Below, in pieces: positions 22,140-35,059 of a stretch of DNA of 64,000 bases. The stretch is from Microplitis mediator (Eukaryota > Arthropoda > Insecta > Hymenoptera > Braconidae), in the NCBI RefSeq assembly GCF_029852145.1, contig NC_079976.1, positions 18,807,117 to 18,871,116 of the forward strand. Reading direction: 5' to 3'. Below the pieces are notes generated by a model, which had not been told where the DNA came from, did not search any database, and saw only the letters and a list, made by a program, of their open reading frames with translations. Position numbers and translations under genes: made by a program. The stretch's first letter is position 1; the number at the start of each line of letters is the position of its first letter.

Positions 22140-24885
22140 AAATTAGACAAATTTTCAGGCTAGAAGAAAGACAATTCTCAAGACAAGAAATAAGACAAAT
22201 TTCAAGACAAAAAATAAGACAATTTTCAAGACAAACAATAAAACAATTTTTAAGACAAAAAGTAAGACAAATGATAAGTCATTTTTTAAGACAAAAAATA
22301 AACCAATTTTTAAGACAGAAAAAAAACAAATTTAAAGGGTAAAAGACTTTTAAAAAAAAAAATAAAACAAATTTGAAGACAAAAAGACAATTTTTTAAAC
22401 AAAAAATAAAACAATTTTCAAGACAAATAATAAGACAATTTTTAAGATAAACGATAAGGATATTTTTAAGACAAAAAATAAGCCAATTTCCAAGACAAAA
22501 AATAAAACAAATTCAAAGAGATAAACACAATTTTTAAGACAAAAAGTAAGACAAAAGATAAGACATTTTTTAAGGCAATTTTTAAGACAAATTTCAAGAC
22601 AAAAAAAAAGATAACTTTAAAGATAAAAAATAAGACAATTTCCAAGACAAACAATAAGACAATTTTCAAGACAAACAATGAGTGAATTTCTAAGACAAAA
22701 ATTAAGACATTTTTATGACCAAAAATATGACAATTTTGAAGACAAGAAATAAGATAAATTTTAAGATAAAAAAATAAGACAATTTTCAAGACAAGAAATA
22801 AGATAAATTTTAAGATAAATAATGAGACAATTTTCAAGACAAGAAATAAGATAAATTTTAAGATAAAAAATAAGACAATTTTCAAGACAAAAAATAAAAC
22901 AAATTCAAAGAGCAAAACACAATTTTGAAGACAAAAAGTAAGACAAAAGATAAGACATTTTTCAAGACAAAAATAAGACAATTTTCAAGACAAGAAAAAA
23001 GATAACTTTAAAGATAAAAAATAAGACAATTTCCAAGACAAACAATAAGACATTTTCAAGACAAACAATGAGTGAATTTCTAAGACAAAAATTGAGACAT
23101 TTTTTAAAACAAAAATTAAGACAATTATCAAGACAAACAATAAGACAATTTTTAAGACAAAAAATAAGACAACTTTCAAGACAAACAATTAGACAATTTT
23201 TAAGACAAAAAGTAAGACAAAGGATAGTTCATTTTTTAAGACAAAAAATAAGACAATTTTTAAGACAGAAAAACAACAAATTTAAAGAGTAAAAGACAAT
23301 TAGAGAAAAAAAAAAAATAAAACAAATTTAAAGACAAAAAGACAATTGTTAAGACAAAAAATAAGACAATTTCCAAGACAAACAATAAGACAATTTTTAA
23401 GATAAACAATAAGGATATTTTTAAGACAAAAAATAAGCCAATTTTCAAGACAAAAAATAAAACAAATTCAAAGAGAAAAACACAATTTTTAAGACAAAAA
23501 GTAAGACAAAAGATAAAACATTTTTTAAGACAAACATAAGACAATTTTCAAGACAAAAAAAAAGATAACTTTAAAGATAAAAAATAAGACAATTTCCAAG
23601 ACAAACAATAAGACAATTTTCAAGACAAACAATGAGTGAATTTCTAAGACAAACAATGAGTGAATTTCTAAGACAAAAATTAAGACATATTTTAAGACAA
23701 AAATTAAGACTATTTTCAAGACAAACAATAAGACAATTTTTAAGATAAAAAATAAGGAAATTTTTATGACAAAAAATATGACAATTTTCAAGACAAGAAA
23801 TAAGAAAAATTTTAAGATAAAAAATAAGACAATTTTGAAGACAAGAAATAAGATAAATTTTAAGACAAAAAATAAGACAATTTTCAAGACAAGAAATTAG
23901 ATAACTTTTATGATCAATAATAAGACAATTTTCAAGACAAAAAAGAAAACAAATTTAAAGACAAAAAGACAATTTTTAAGAGAACTCTTAAGACAAAAAA
24001 TAAAACAAATTCAAAAAGAAAAACACATTTTTTAACACAAAAAGTAAGACAAAGGATAAGACTTTTGTTAAGACAATTTTTAAGACAAAAAATAAGACAA
24101 TTTTCAAGACAAAAAATAAGACAAAAAATAAGACAATTTTTAAGACAAAAAATAAGACAATTTTCAAGACAAAAAAGAAAACAAATTTAAAGACAAAAAG
24201 ACAATTTTTAAGTCAAAAAGTAAGACAAAGGATAAGACAAAAAATAAGACAATTTTTAAGACAAAAAGTAAGACAATTTTCGAGACAAAAAATAAAACAA
24301 ATTCAAAGATAAAAACACAATTTTTAAGACAAAACGTAAAACAAAGGATAAGACATTTTTTAAGACAATTTTTAAGACAAAAAATAAGACAATTTTCAAG
24401 ACAAGAAATGAAATAACTTTTAAGATAAAAAATAAGACAATTTTCAAGACAAATAAGAAAACAAATTAAAAGACAAAAAATAAGACAATTTCCAAGACAA
24501 ACAATAAGACAATTTTTAAGACAAACAATAAGTGAATTTCTGAGACAAAAATTAAGAAATTTTTTAAGACAGAAAATAAGACCATTTTTAAGACAACCAA
24601 TAAGACAATTTTTAAGATAAAAAATAAGAAAATTTTTAAGACAATTTTCAAGACAAAGATTACGACAATTTTTTAGATAAAAAATAAGACAATTTTTGAG
24701 ACAAAAAATATGACAAAGTTAAAGACAAGAAGACAATTTTTGAGACAAAAAGACAATTTTGAAGACAGACAATAAGATAATTTTGAAGACACAGACTACG
24801 ACAATTTTTAAGATAAAAAATAAGTAAATTTTCAAGACATAAAATAAGACAATTTTTAAGACAAAAGACAATTTTTGAGATAAAA
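22140..24885 (+). repeat. 2.7-kb minisatellite, AAGACAAAAAATAAGACAAT type
   Basis: A long array of ~20-base units (AGACAATTTTCAAGACAAAA, AATAAGACAATTTTTAAGAC and variants). The same array appears as short stubs at 46536-46610 and, inverted, at 53706-53790. On the minus strand the unit yields apparent hydrophobic frames (LFFVLKIV repeats) up to 171 residues; I regard these as a by-product of a repeat unit without frequent stops. Confidence 0.9.
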
Positions 24886-24889
24886 AATC

Positions 24890-25675
24890 GGTCTGCCAGT
24901 CCACCCTGCGGGCCAGCCCCAAAACTTCCCGCTGTTTTCGAGCTCAAGAACCTCGAAAACATTATTATGAATACTTTTTCGAGCTCTTCGAGCTCGAAAA
25001 TACGTGTGTATGCTGTTGTTTTCGAAAAAAAACGTTTTTCACCATTTTTTCTCCAACGATATCTCTCAAACGAATAAACCGAGTGAGACGGTTGAGGTGG
25101 CAATCGACGCGTTTTGTCAAGTTCTAAAGCTGATCAAGTTTTGAATTCAATTTATCGAGTCGTTTTTTAGATATTTCAGAAAAAATAAAAAAAAATTTTT
25201 TTTTAATTCTTTCGACAACGGTTTCTCTCGTACGAATGAACCGATTTTGATGGTTGAGGCGGCATTCGACGCGGCTTATAAAGCTCTAGAGCCCAGTCTA
25301 TTTTGGAATTAATCCATCCAGCACATTAAAAGTTATCCAAGAAAAACATTTTGGAAAAAACTTTATTTTTGGAATATCTCTGAACGAGCCCTACCGATCA
25401 AGCTCAATTTTCTCACGGCTTCAAGATATTGACTATCCGCGTCGAATGACACCTTAAAGTTCAAAATCGGTTTATCCGTTTAAAAGATACAGGTATGTAC
25501 GTACGTACGTACATACATGCATACATACACTCGGACATCATCTTGAAATTAGTCAGAATAGCTTTCTAGGACCTCAAAACGTCGACATCTGATGGAAATT
25601 CGATTTTCGTAAATCGGACCGAAACCAATAACTTCCCGAATTTTTGAAAATTTACAATTTTCTTAGCGGGAAGTT
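24890..25675 (+). mobile_element. AACTTCCCGCT repeat family, copy D
   Basis: Opens in CTGCGGGCCAGCCCCAAAAC followed by TTCCCGCTGTTTTCGAGCTC and ends TTAGCGGGAAGTTAAAAA, so AACTTCCCGCT is inverted at its end. A GTACGTACGTAC...CATACATAC microsatellite at about 25498-25530 replaces the (CA)n of the longer copies. It sits directly at the right edge of the minisatellite. Confidence 0.65.
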
Positions 25676-28600
25676 AAAAAGTTAAATTTGGGTTTTTACC
25701 GATAAAAAATAAACAGATTAAAGGTTTCAATAATATCGAAGGACAAAAAATATTTGAATCAGCTCTTGTTTCAAATGTAGTTAAATCAGAAGATTTAAGT
25801 AAACAATCAATACTCGTATTTACACCATTGTTATTTGTCACGTAAAGATTTCAGTATAGAGAAATAAATTACTTATTGAGTATTAAATTTTAAAATTTAG
25901 ATCGTTACGCAGGCATTTTCTCGATACGTCACCGTTCGAGGCAACTGTTTGCTTGCTACCAGCGCGCATGCGCAACACAGTGTAATTGCACGTGCTGTAC
26001 ATAATTTATATTTATTTATAATTAATTTATTGAAATATTGCTAATCCAAATTGTTTGATTTTCAGGATTTATCCATTATTTTAAGGACAATAGTGGGCAT
26101 AATCTAACATAACAGTATGCCACCATAATTATTTAATGCATGAAATAAAACGTTAGCTAGGTGTTTGTGTGGTGGACGCATTTTTTACGGCTGAACGGAA
26201 TTGACCGTCAAACGAGGGAAAATCAATATTTCCCCTTATATCACCGCCACTGATTTAATAAATAAAATCAATTTTTATTAAATTATTTGCCACTCCTAAA
26301 AACGTGATTTTTAGAGAATTAATTCCTAGATATAATTAGGAACACTTTGCAACGTCATTCGAGTTAAACAAACATATAGAAATATTTAATTAATTAATTA
26401 AATAAAGCCCAGGGTCAGAGTAATAGGGGGAGGATGGAGAAGCTTTCTGGGTGTATTTGTGTGCTGTGAGAAGAAAATTTCTCAGAGAGGTACGGATTAT
26501 TGTACTGCCGTGCAAAGCACAGAGGTGGTAACTTGTAGTTTGGCCATTTTGAGATATTTACAGATGTAATGAAGTAAAATTTAAATATTTAAATTTAAAT
26601 CTGATTGATTTACTGTGGTTGATCAATTACCCTGAGTTAACCCCGTAAGCGTAAACTATTTTATCAACGTCGCTGGGTGCGCTAATTTAAGGGACTCGTC
26701 CACCAGACTAACTTAGAAACTATGTAGGGGAGAAAATTTTCAATAATTGCCGATATCACGCGAGCTGATTAGCTATAAGGGCAATACAACAGTGAAGAAG
26801 ACTGAACCGGACCAGCAATCCAAGTGAACACTTGAGACCGTGTACGTGATATAAAAAAAGATATAAAAACAATTTGGGGAGTTTTGAAAAGGAGAAGGAA
26901 ATCGGTAGCGTCGGACTCGGACCTAATCAAGCACTTGATTAAAAGTAAGAAAAATTTTTGGCTAAAATCCAGAATTTATAACTAAGTAAATCACAATCGT
27001 AATCGTTGATTAATCTAATCGAGGGGCAGTGACCATTTCTTTATGGAACAAATTCTCTCATAATTCTTATACAGAATCATAAATTGCAACATGATTTTAG
27101 GATTAAAGACGATTAGAAATTTTTACTTGTCATAAATCGTCTTTAATCGTAAAATAATATCACAATTTCTCATCCAGTATGAAGATTAAAAATGGTTCAT
27201 GACGATTTGAAATTTTTAATCGTCAAAAATCGTTTTTAATCGTTAAATAATAAACAGTCTTTTGATGATTAGAGACGATTAAATGTGGAAAACCACGACG
27301 ATTATGAATAATAGAGACGCTTCATGACAATTGAATTTTTAATTGTTTTGAATCGTCAAAAATCGTATTTTCTAATCAGGGTAATTGTAAGTTTTAACTT
27401 AGTTGAATGACACTTTCCAGATATTTATTAAACTTAAGTTATAATGATTAAAAATTGTAAATGATACATCAGAAAGTTACTTCTTATGAGTTTTAAAAAA
27501 AATTAAAACCATTACTACAATAGAAATTTTAAAAAACTAACCAATTATACTTTTTCTAAAACTCCTAAATTAAAATAGCTATTTTCGATAAATAGGATCA
27601 AAACGAGGGTTTGCGGTATGCTTGTACTGGCGAAAAAAGTCTTGGGTTACCACGCATTCTGAACAAAAACGAGTAGATACATTTTTCTCGCAAGAGCATA
27701 GCAAGGTAATGTATTCTTTTTTTAACTTCTTCATGAAGTCACAATTAGGAGCTCCTTAGGATGGCATGGATAAGACATCAATTTTGTAAAATCTTAATGT
27801 ATTCATATCTCTGACTTCATTCAGAAATCTGATGTATCGACTCTTACTTAATACATATACATGTGTATATGTTTTTTTTTACATTACAATTTTTGAAAAT
27901 ATTTTCCGCGCTATTAAAAAATCTTGTTTGTTTACTCTAACTTGAATTGATAAAATATCATGTTTATTGAATATTTACATGGAGTAACTAATAATAATAA
28001 ATTAATATTTATAAAATTTAAAAAAACTTTGCATACATTAAATAAACGTGAAAATTTACAATGTTAATAACATTGAATTGTAAGATTTTTTCATCTCAAC
28101 GAAGCTTTTCTTCATTATCATTGCATCGGAATTATTGTAACAATCGATATATACGTATCGCGATTTACCCATTTATTTTCATTTTTCTTTTAAGCAAGGT
28201 TTACCTAGCCATACCTCAAATCTTTACGTGGATATCTTTTTACCTTTTCGCAGGTACCTATGAAAGTGCATGCACGATAAGAAGAACAGACAAAGATCGA
28301 CAGATAGGATAGTATACCTGTCTCTCTCTCTCTCTCTCTAACAAAAAAGCAGAGCCTATCCTCAAACCCAACTACGTCATCTAGCTGCATGCTCATCTTG
28401 CATCCACACTTACCTGCGTACATTTATTTACTATACAGTAACAAGAGAGTATGTATGTGTGTGTACGGACGTAGTACCCAAAAATATAGTTAGCTGCGAC
28501 TCAGTGGGACACCTGCACGTGTGCACCGGACCTCTCATTAAATTTGAACGGTCATAAAAATTTTATGACTATCTCATTCCCATATTCCGAGTCATCTCTG

Positions 28601-29762
28601 ACATTTCGAAAGCTATACCCAGATCTATGTACTTCTAATAGAACACTTACTCATCCCGTTGTTGTTTACAAAAACGATATCATCCAATTTCCATACATGG
28701 GCTTTTCCAATCTTTAAAAAGCTATGCCTAACCCGGATCCATGTACTCACTCATCATGTTGTTGTCCAAAATGATGACCTGGACCGGACGATTGCATCAG
28801 AAAAACATATGACTTTCCTATCAGAACTAGAGTATATGAACTGCCAAAAAACTAACGAATACAGTCAATCGCTTATCAGAAGTAACCTCTGCCGGTTTTC
28901 GCTCCGGAAATCTACAGATTCAGAAGTACAGATTAGTTCTAACTGCTCGTCCAATTAGTACCGTGAATCAGAGTTACAATTTTGACTTGCTGAACTTGCA
29001 CAACTTGCTGAAATCATGGTCGATTCGACTCACCCAAATTAGGATCATCGGTATCGTGACGGTCTACAGCCTAGGAATCCAGACTCCTAGATCAAAATCC
29101 GAAGTTCAAAAAAATATCCGCGTTCGTATTTGACAGATAGGGGAGTGCATCCTCTCGGTATCCCAGTAGCTTCGAGTCCGTACAGAATAATTAATTTCGC
29201 TGAAATAAAATCACGAAGCCACAGTGCAGTGTCCCAGCACAATTAAAAATAAAAATAATAATTGTACGATTTCGCGATCACAAAATTCAAAGTGGTAAAT
29301 TGTGAGAGAGTGTGATCAGCAAAATTGTAAACCACCTCAAGCTGAGTGGTCAGTCTAATTGTATGTATTTAATTTTAATACACACATGTAGAAACAACAT
29401 TATAATTTTATACGAAAATATACAGATTCTTTTCTTTTTTATATTAAATCTTTTTCTCTTATTCATACCTCTTACTCCAACATTTAATAGTCGATGTCTG
29501 TAAAATTAGCTGACCCTTTTTACACCGGTGTTATTTTATTTTAACACTGCCCGATGTTAAATTGAATCCATTTTTAAGACTGCTTTTTTTGCAGTGTAGT
29601 ACATATGCTCTGATTTATATCTTTTTGTTATGGATACCCAGCTTTCCTAGCGGCAGTTATATACTTTTCCTAAAAAACTCTTTTTTTTTGGAGAATGCAT
29701 CAAGGTTTTCGGAAGCACTTAATTTTTACGCCACAAAAAAAAAATAATTACTTTTATTAAAT
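25676..29762. other. Unassigned region within the giant element
   Basis: No convincing gene. At 27085-27385 there are about three copies of a GACGATTAAAAAT / ATTTTTAATCGTC self-complementary motif, ending TAATCAGGGTAA, which resembles the end of the CCCTGATTA element at 18210; the other end was not found. A (CT)n run lies at 28318-28339. The 83-99-residue frames at 28061 and 28659 lack motifs. Confidence 0.4.
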
Positions 29763-31472
29763 TGTTCAGTCACGAGCTTGATGAAGGGGAGGATAGGGTT
29801 TTAAAATTATTTTTTTTATTTTTTTCTGAATGAACAATATGTCGATAATATTGTGTACAAATTTGAAATCAATCCGAGTGAAACTAACGGAGTTACAGCG
29901 TTTCAAATGACCAGCCGGTATACCTGATTTTTATACTCGCTCGACCTGCCCCTACATACCCCTAGTAGAAATCAGCTGCAATTTTCTTTGTTCTTCCGAA
30001 TCCCTTTCTACGGCTGTGTGTCTTTCAAAGGATGTAAACTGATAACTCAATATAAGTATAAAAATTCATATTCTTTTATTGATAGTTTATTTCAAATTTT
30101 CACGAATAAAAAACCTTAAATGGATTTTCCCGAAAACGTTATTTTTAAAGTCCGTGAAAATCATAACTCAAAATGTACTGAACCGAACCTTTTGAAAATT
30201 TGAACATTACTTCTTTACATAAATCAACCGGTAACGACGAAGAATTTTTTTTTGTTTTCCGTTTTTTTCTATTTTTTAATAACAAATTAACCGCGATTTT
30301 TTGAGCTAAAATCGCGTTTTTCACTTCCAAGTGCTGCAAAAAATCGAAAAAAAAAAAAAAACTCTTCGTGGTTACCTCGAGAAATACATCAACTTTAAAA
30401 TGCATATCAATTTTTTTTTTTCCGATGATCCGGTAACGAGTAATGATGTTCACCGCAAATCGACTTTTTTTCGAGGCGCCTTCGGAGATTCAACGTCACC
30501 GGCTTATTAATCAATACTTTTTGTTGAAAATTTTTTCTGATATTCTTTAAAAGTTGTACAATAATATGTGATTAAGTTTAATGAAATTATATTGCTCATC
30601 TCGCCGGGAAAAAATTACAACAATATGCTTTTTTTTCGCCTTTAAAACCCTACCCCCCCCCCCTTAATTTCAAATCCTTCGTGCATTTTCGCTATTCCGG
30701 GAGTTGCCGGACTCGCTACTGACTTCAAGGTCAGAATAGTGCCGGGTCACTCGCTATATGGGCCCGACACTTGTAATTTATTGCTCATGACCGGGTAAAA
30801 ACTGCATGAGAAGCCGCTACTAGCCGACCAATAAGATAATTCGTATTATATTAGCCGGCCAATTGGAAAATTCGTCTCATAACGGCGTGCTCAGCTGCCA
30901 ATAAGAAAAATCAGCTACTAACTGTTTCCTGTTGGCGCGCTTTTAAGCCAATGGGAAAATTCGCTAGGACAGCCATGCTGTCATCATCTCCTCCAAGCGG
31001 GAACGAAGGAAGACGCCATCGTTTCATTATTCTCTTCTACAACGTGCTCTTGTACTGAATACCTCGTGTGCTAAAACCGCTTTGATAATATTCTCTATAC
31101 TCTTGTGAACTAATACAAAACCCTTGTGCTAATTTATTCTCAATATTTAGTCAGTAAATTAAGGCTGCTATTTATTGAGTATAAATAAATTGCCATTCGA
31201 GTGTAATTAATAAGTAAATTAATTTCCGTGAACGTAACCGCTACCGACCACGTGTCGACATTTTATACGTGATTCTTTTTCAGTATTGCCGCATTAGCAC
31301 TTGCGTATATTTTATTGTTGAGTTCGCTATAAATAATTATTCCTAATAATAAGTATATGTAAAAAGTGTAAATAAATCTTTAATTTATTCTTTACTAATT
31401 CTGGTATAATTTTTAATTGTTTAAAACCTCACGCCTTAACCAGATCCTCTGGTTTTATTCGCTCACTTTACA
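29763..31472 (+). repeat. Solo Pao/BEL-type LTR interrupted by a MITE
   Basis: Opens TGTTCAGTCACGAGC like the LTR at 1968 and ends GCTCACTTTACA. TAAAT is duplicated on both sides (29758-29762, 31473-31477), a 5-bp target duplication usual for BEL/Pao. The LTR is split near its start by an ~880-bp MITE (29784-30664). Conserved blocks after it include GTGCCGGGTCACTCGCTATA and GTTGGCGCGCTTTTAAGCCA. The rest diverges from the first copy and is about 250 bp longer. Confidence 0.85.
29784..30664. mobile_element. MITE with AAGGGG...TAGGGTTTTAAA ends
   Basis: The left end AAGGGGAGGATAGGGTTTTA is inverted at the right as TAAAACCCTACCCCCCCC, next to TTAA. A TTAA target would suggest a piggyBac- or Kolobok-type family, but the left flank is not an intact TTAA. 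A similar terminus (TTAAGGGGTTAGGGG) occurs at 62765. The frames inside are not genes. Confidence 0.6.
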
Positions 31473-31565
31473 TAAATGTTTTGCCAGAATTTGAAATTCT
31501 GGCAGTGCATCCGTTTTTTTAAAATTTGCAGAAATTGTTTGTGCACCTATTTGCTGTTTGCGCAC

Positions 31566-32614
31566 TGTTACATTCTGGTTTATCTATTAATCAGACAGAA
31601 TATTCTTAATTTTACCCGGTTGACGTCGTTAGGGTGTCGATAGACCCTAGGTGCGTCAGCTGTTGACCTCCTTTTATTTGATGCAAAAAAGCTTATTGAC
31701 TTACCATGATGGGAATTATGGGCCCCATAAGTCGGCCCAAATAATCCCTTGATACGTCCTCTGGGTGCAAACGAGACGAGCTTTGAAGACTCGGTTCCTT
31801 CGTAGAGGAAAGTAATCCCAATTGGTCGATCAACCACCAGAGCTCGAAGGCTCAACAACACACGAGCTTGGAAGCTCAACAACACACGAGCTCGCAAGCT
31901 CAACAACACATGAGCTCGAAAGCTCAACAAAAACTTCCTCCGACTTAATTCTCAGACGACCTCCGGTGAGGTCCGCGATAACACCTCGAATCCTGCGACC
32001 GAGCTGTACCGCACATCCTGACCTCCTGCGTCATCGGCCTCGAAGCATGAATTTCAGATTCGGAAAGGAAGCGTTCAGGCTGCCGGTATCGGCGCCCGGA
32101 ACAGGTGAGAGTATTGGGCTGCCCGTAGCGGCGCCCAAAGTTTAAATAAAGAGTGCGTATTTGAATAAAATACGGATATATATTTTGCTTCAAGTCCGAG
32201 TGACAGGATCAAGCCAGCAGGTTTGTGTAGAGTTCTTGGCTCTACTAGATCTTGTGATCGACTAACTTGATTCTGTCGCTCCTTGGTATAATACATTATC
32301 AAAACTGTTAACGTTGCATCTCAGGTTTCCTATGAGAGAATCGTCGTGGCCCGGGTCTCATGCATCGTCATCTGTTTAGACTATCCGCGAGCCACGGCGA
32401 CTCTCTTATCGCAAGAGATTTCCGTTACATTGCTGGCGGTGAATAAAAATAATATCGCCAACAAAGTAACGATTTATTAATTTATTAATTAATTATGATT
32501 ATAAGAAGTGTCGAACCGTTTCTTCGCCCACTGTGGCGAATAAATAATTCGAGACTTCAAAAAAAAAATTTCTAAAAATTTTTATTTAAATTTAATTAGA
32601 GCCAGAACGTAACA
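31566..32614 (-). repeat. Solo LTR, TGTTAC family, copy 2 (inverted)
   Basis: Homologous over its length to the solo LTR at 7161-8266, in reverse orientation. TGTTACATTCTGG at 31566 and CCAGAACGTAACA at 32614 are flanked by a perfect 5-bp duplication CGCAC (31561-31565, 32615-32619). The same ~30-bp tandem repeat appears at about 31840-31930. Confidence 0.88.
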
Positions 32615-32925
32615 CGCACCTAAAAAGCCCCTAATTTTGACTTAATTTAAATTCAATTTTATTGAGTTGGGTCAGCTAATTTTACAGACATTCTTAACCT
32701 TCAAGAAATCTGCTCCAGTCAATTTTTAGTCAATTATAATCATGTAAAAAAGTGTTTAGATTGGACTTGAAATTTTGTACTTGGAAGTCACTGTTCTTCG
32801 CTTTGCTGTAATATATTTTTATCGTATTTGGTGTAAAGTAAATAAACATTGCTGTTGAGAGAAATTGCATTAAATTGTTTTAGCAGACGTTCTATTTTAG
32901 AGATAAAATGATAATTATGTTTACA

Positions 32926-34910
32926 GGTGTGCAGAAACGCGATTTCGATGTTCTCAAAATCAACGAAGAAGAGGAGATTATTGATGATCCAACAAGACGC
33001 ACTCCGCCAATAAAACGCGCTTGAGCCACCTCTGCTCAGGATAAACTCAATAAAGAAATTTCGCTGCTAGAAAAACTCCAACTCGCAATTCGTCGAAAAG
33101 ACTCGGTCAATTCCGATAGAAGTGAACAGCGACAAATAACACAGCTTCGACACAAAATCGAATCATCGAAAAAAGAAGTGCATAAAAATCAACTGCATGC
33201 ACTTCACGCCAAAAAACACAGAGATTCTTACAAATTGAAAATTGATGCGGTCTGCATTCAAAATCCTGAAGCAGCTGGTGTTCTAAAATTACGATCAGAA
33301 CCGGGATCGTCAGTGATTAGAAGAGAAGCAGCCTGAATTTTCTGAGGTCCTACGTAGATGCCGAACCCTTACCGATCTTTATTCTAGATTAGGAGAGCTT
33401 GAATATCAGATTCGAGGAGTGGCACTTACATCCGCTTACTACCTAGAAGATATAATCCATTGAAAAGAAAGAGATACGTTACCACCGTGCCAGTAAAACT
33501 AAGCCGTCCAGAAGCAGATCATCACAAAGTCCACTCTGATCAACAATTTTGCATCACCACTATTAGGACTATAGAAACTATCACTTCTATCTTGGGGCCT
33601 TCTGAACTCGGCTTTATTTCTCAAGATGACAAAGCTCGGGTCCCTATTGGTTGAGAGTCATGAACAAGCAAGCACCACTTTTAATGCATGTAGAGTACCG
33701 CGTCTCCTTACCTGACCATGATTGGGTACTAACGGCAAAACAAATATTAATTCCCAGTGTTTATGCCGGTTGCTTCATCAAAGAAAACGCGATCGGTCGT
33801 CCAGAGAGTGTCGCGTATTCAGGGCCGACTTACAATTCTATTCGAAGTGGAAAACACTCATCTTCTACTGCATCGACTCACGCTGTAGATTTTTAGAAGC
33901 TTACAACTCTCGACATTTTCGGAGAAATTATGCACGCTGATAATGGTGGCTTGAAGCCTATTATGATGATTACTTGTAACGGTGGTCGAATGAGAATCTT
34001 CGCGACCCAAAATTTATAGCGCATGCGATAAAGCATTTTATCAAGTGCGATCGGGACGCAATATTTTTATTTACAAATGCACCTGGAAGGAGCGCTTTTA
34101 ACCGAGTCGAAAGGAGAATGGCTCCTATTAGCAGAGAGTTGTCAGGCGTAATTCTACCGCATGATATATACGGAAGCCATCTCGATGATAGAGGAAGGAC
34201 AGTGGATTTAGCAGTCAAATAACAGAACTTCCGCAAAGCTGGAGAGGTTCTCGCTGAAATATGGAGAAGCGTGTTAATTGAGGGAAAAAATATATTCTCG
34301 CCGAGTATGTCGAATCGAATGCAAGCGCCAAATGTTTCGTCCCAGATATGCCATCATCTGAGTGGTTTAGTAAGCACGTCAGACAAAGCCAGTATTTTCT
34401 GGTGTTTATCCAATTCCGACTTTTTTACACTAATAGGACTATACGGTCTGAAATTGGTAATGTTTTATAAAAGTCTGGTAGTGTTTTCATCGTTTAACAG
34501 AATTTTATGCAGATGCGATTACCTTTTCCGAATATTCTGAATTTTTGAATGTTTTTTTCCAATACAGATTGTTAAATGTGACGAAAGAATCTCCTTTCTC
34601 GCACTCGAGACTCTTTATGGCCCGAAGATCCCAAAACCAACAAAACTCGATGGCAAATCATTTGCTTCATTCTTATTAAGACAATCTCTAAACATTGCAC
34701 CTCATCATGGTCAATATAACGAAATCCCCTATGGTTTCTATTGTCCAAGCTCGTGTTCGGAAGCTAACCTTATTGAAGGATAAACGTGTGACAAATGCGG
34801 GCAATACTTCTATTCAAAAAAGGCTGTTTTATTTCATAGAAAAATACATAAAAAAACAAATCAAATCGATTAAATTTAGCAGGGAAGAAAACGACGAAGA
34901 AGGAGCCGAA
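32926..34910 (+). pseudogene. Decayed DDE-like transposase of an insect TE family
   Basis: Successive frames give one colinear protein. First comes a helical N-terminal segment (KELHKN-like, LHALHAKKHRDSYKLKIDAV, about 33180-33260). Then SQDDKARVPIG (about 33620), KQAPLLMHVEYRVSLPDHDW (33664-33725), SVYAG and SGPTYNSIRSGKHSSST. A degraded TCNGGRMR segment follows (33970), then FNRVERRMAPISRELSG (34090-34150) and a C-terminal CDKCGQYF...H...H zinc-finger-like piece (34790-34850). The order Asp, Asp-type region, Glu suggests a DDE transposase; I recognise the protein type as TE-associated in Hymenoptera but do not assign a superfamily. Apparent 3' splice sites (TTTACAG at about 32925, TTCCAATACAG at about 34565) suggest introns. 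More than five stops or frameshifts make it dead. Confidence 0.65.
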
Positions 34911-35059
34911 GACGAAGACAAAGGGCAGGAAGAAGACAGAAATGAAAAAAAAAAAGAAAAAAAATAGAGAGGAGCAAGATAAAGAGTCAAATGAAAGAGA
35001 AAGCACGCCAGTCATTACCATTGAACAAAGTGCTCATACACCTTCGGCTGATGACTAAA

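Noticed and set aside
22466..25103. Many minus-strand ORFs of 60-171 residues rich in Leu/Phe/Val (possible membrane proteins)
   Set aside because: All are translations of the AAGACAAT minisatellite in several frames; no start context, no domain, and the unit simply lacks stops.
28061..28958. Possible small genes at 28061 (83 aa) and 28659 (99 aa)
   Set aside because: No domain, odd composition, and an overlapping minus frame through a CT microsatellite.
34695..35021. Two opposing ORFs of 83-90 residues, Lys/Glu- and Phe-rich
   Set aside because: Partly out-of-frame readings of the zinc-finger tail of the DDE-like pseudogene plus a GA-rich low-complexity stretch.
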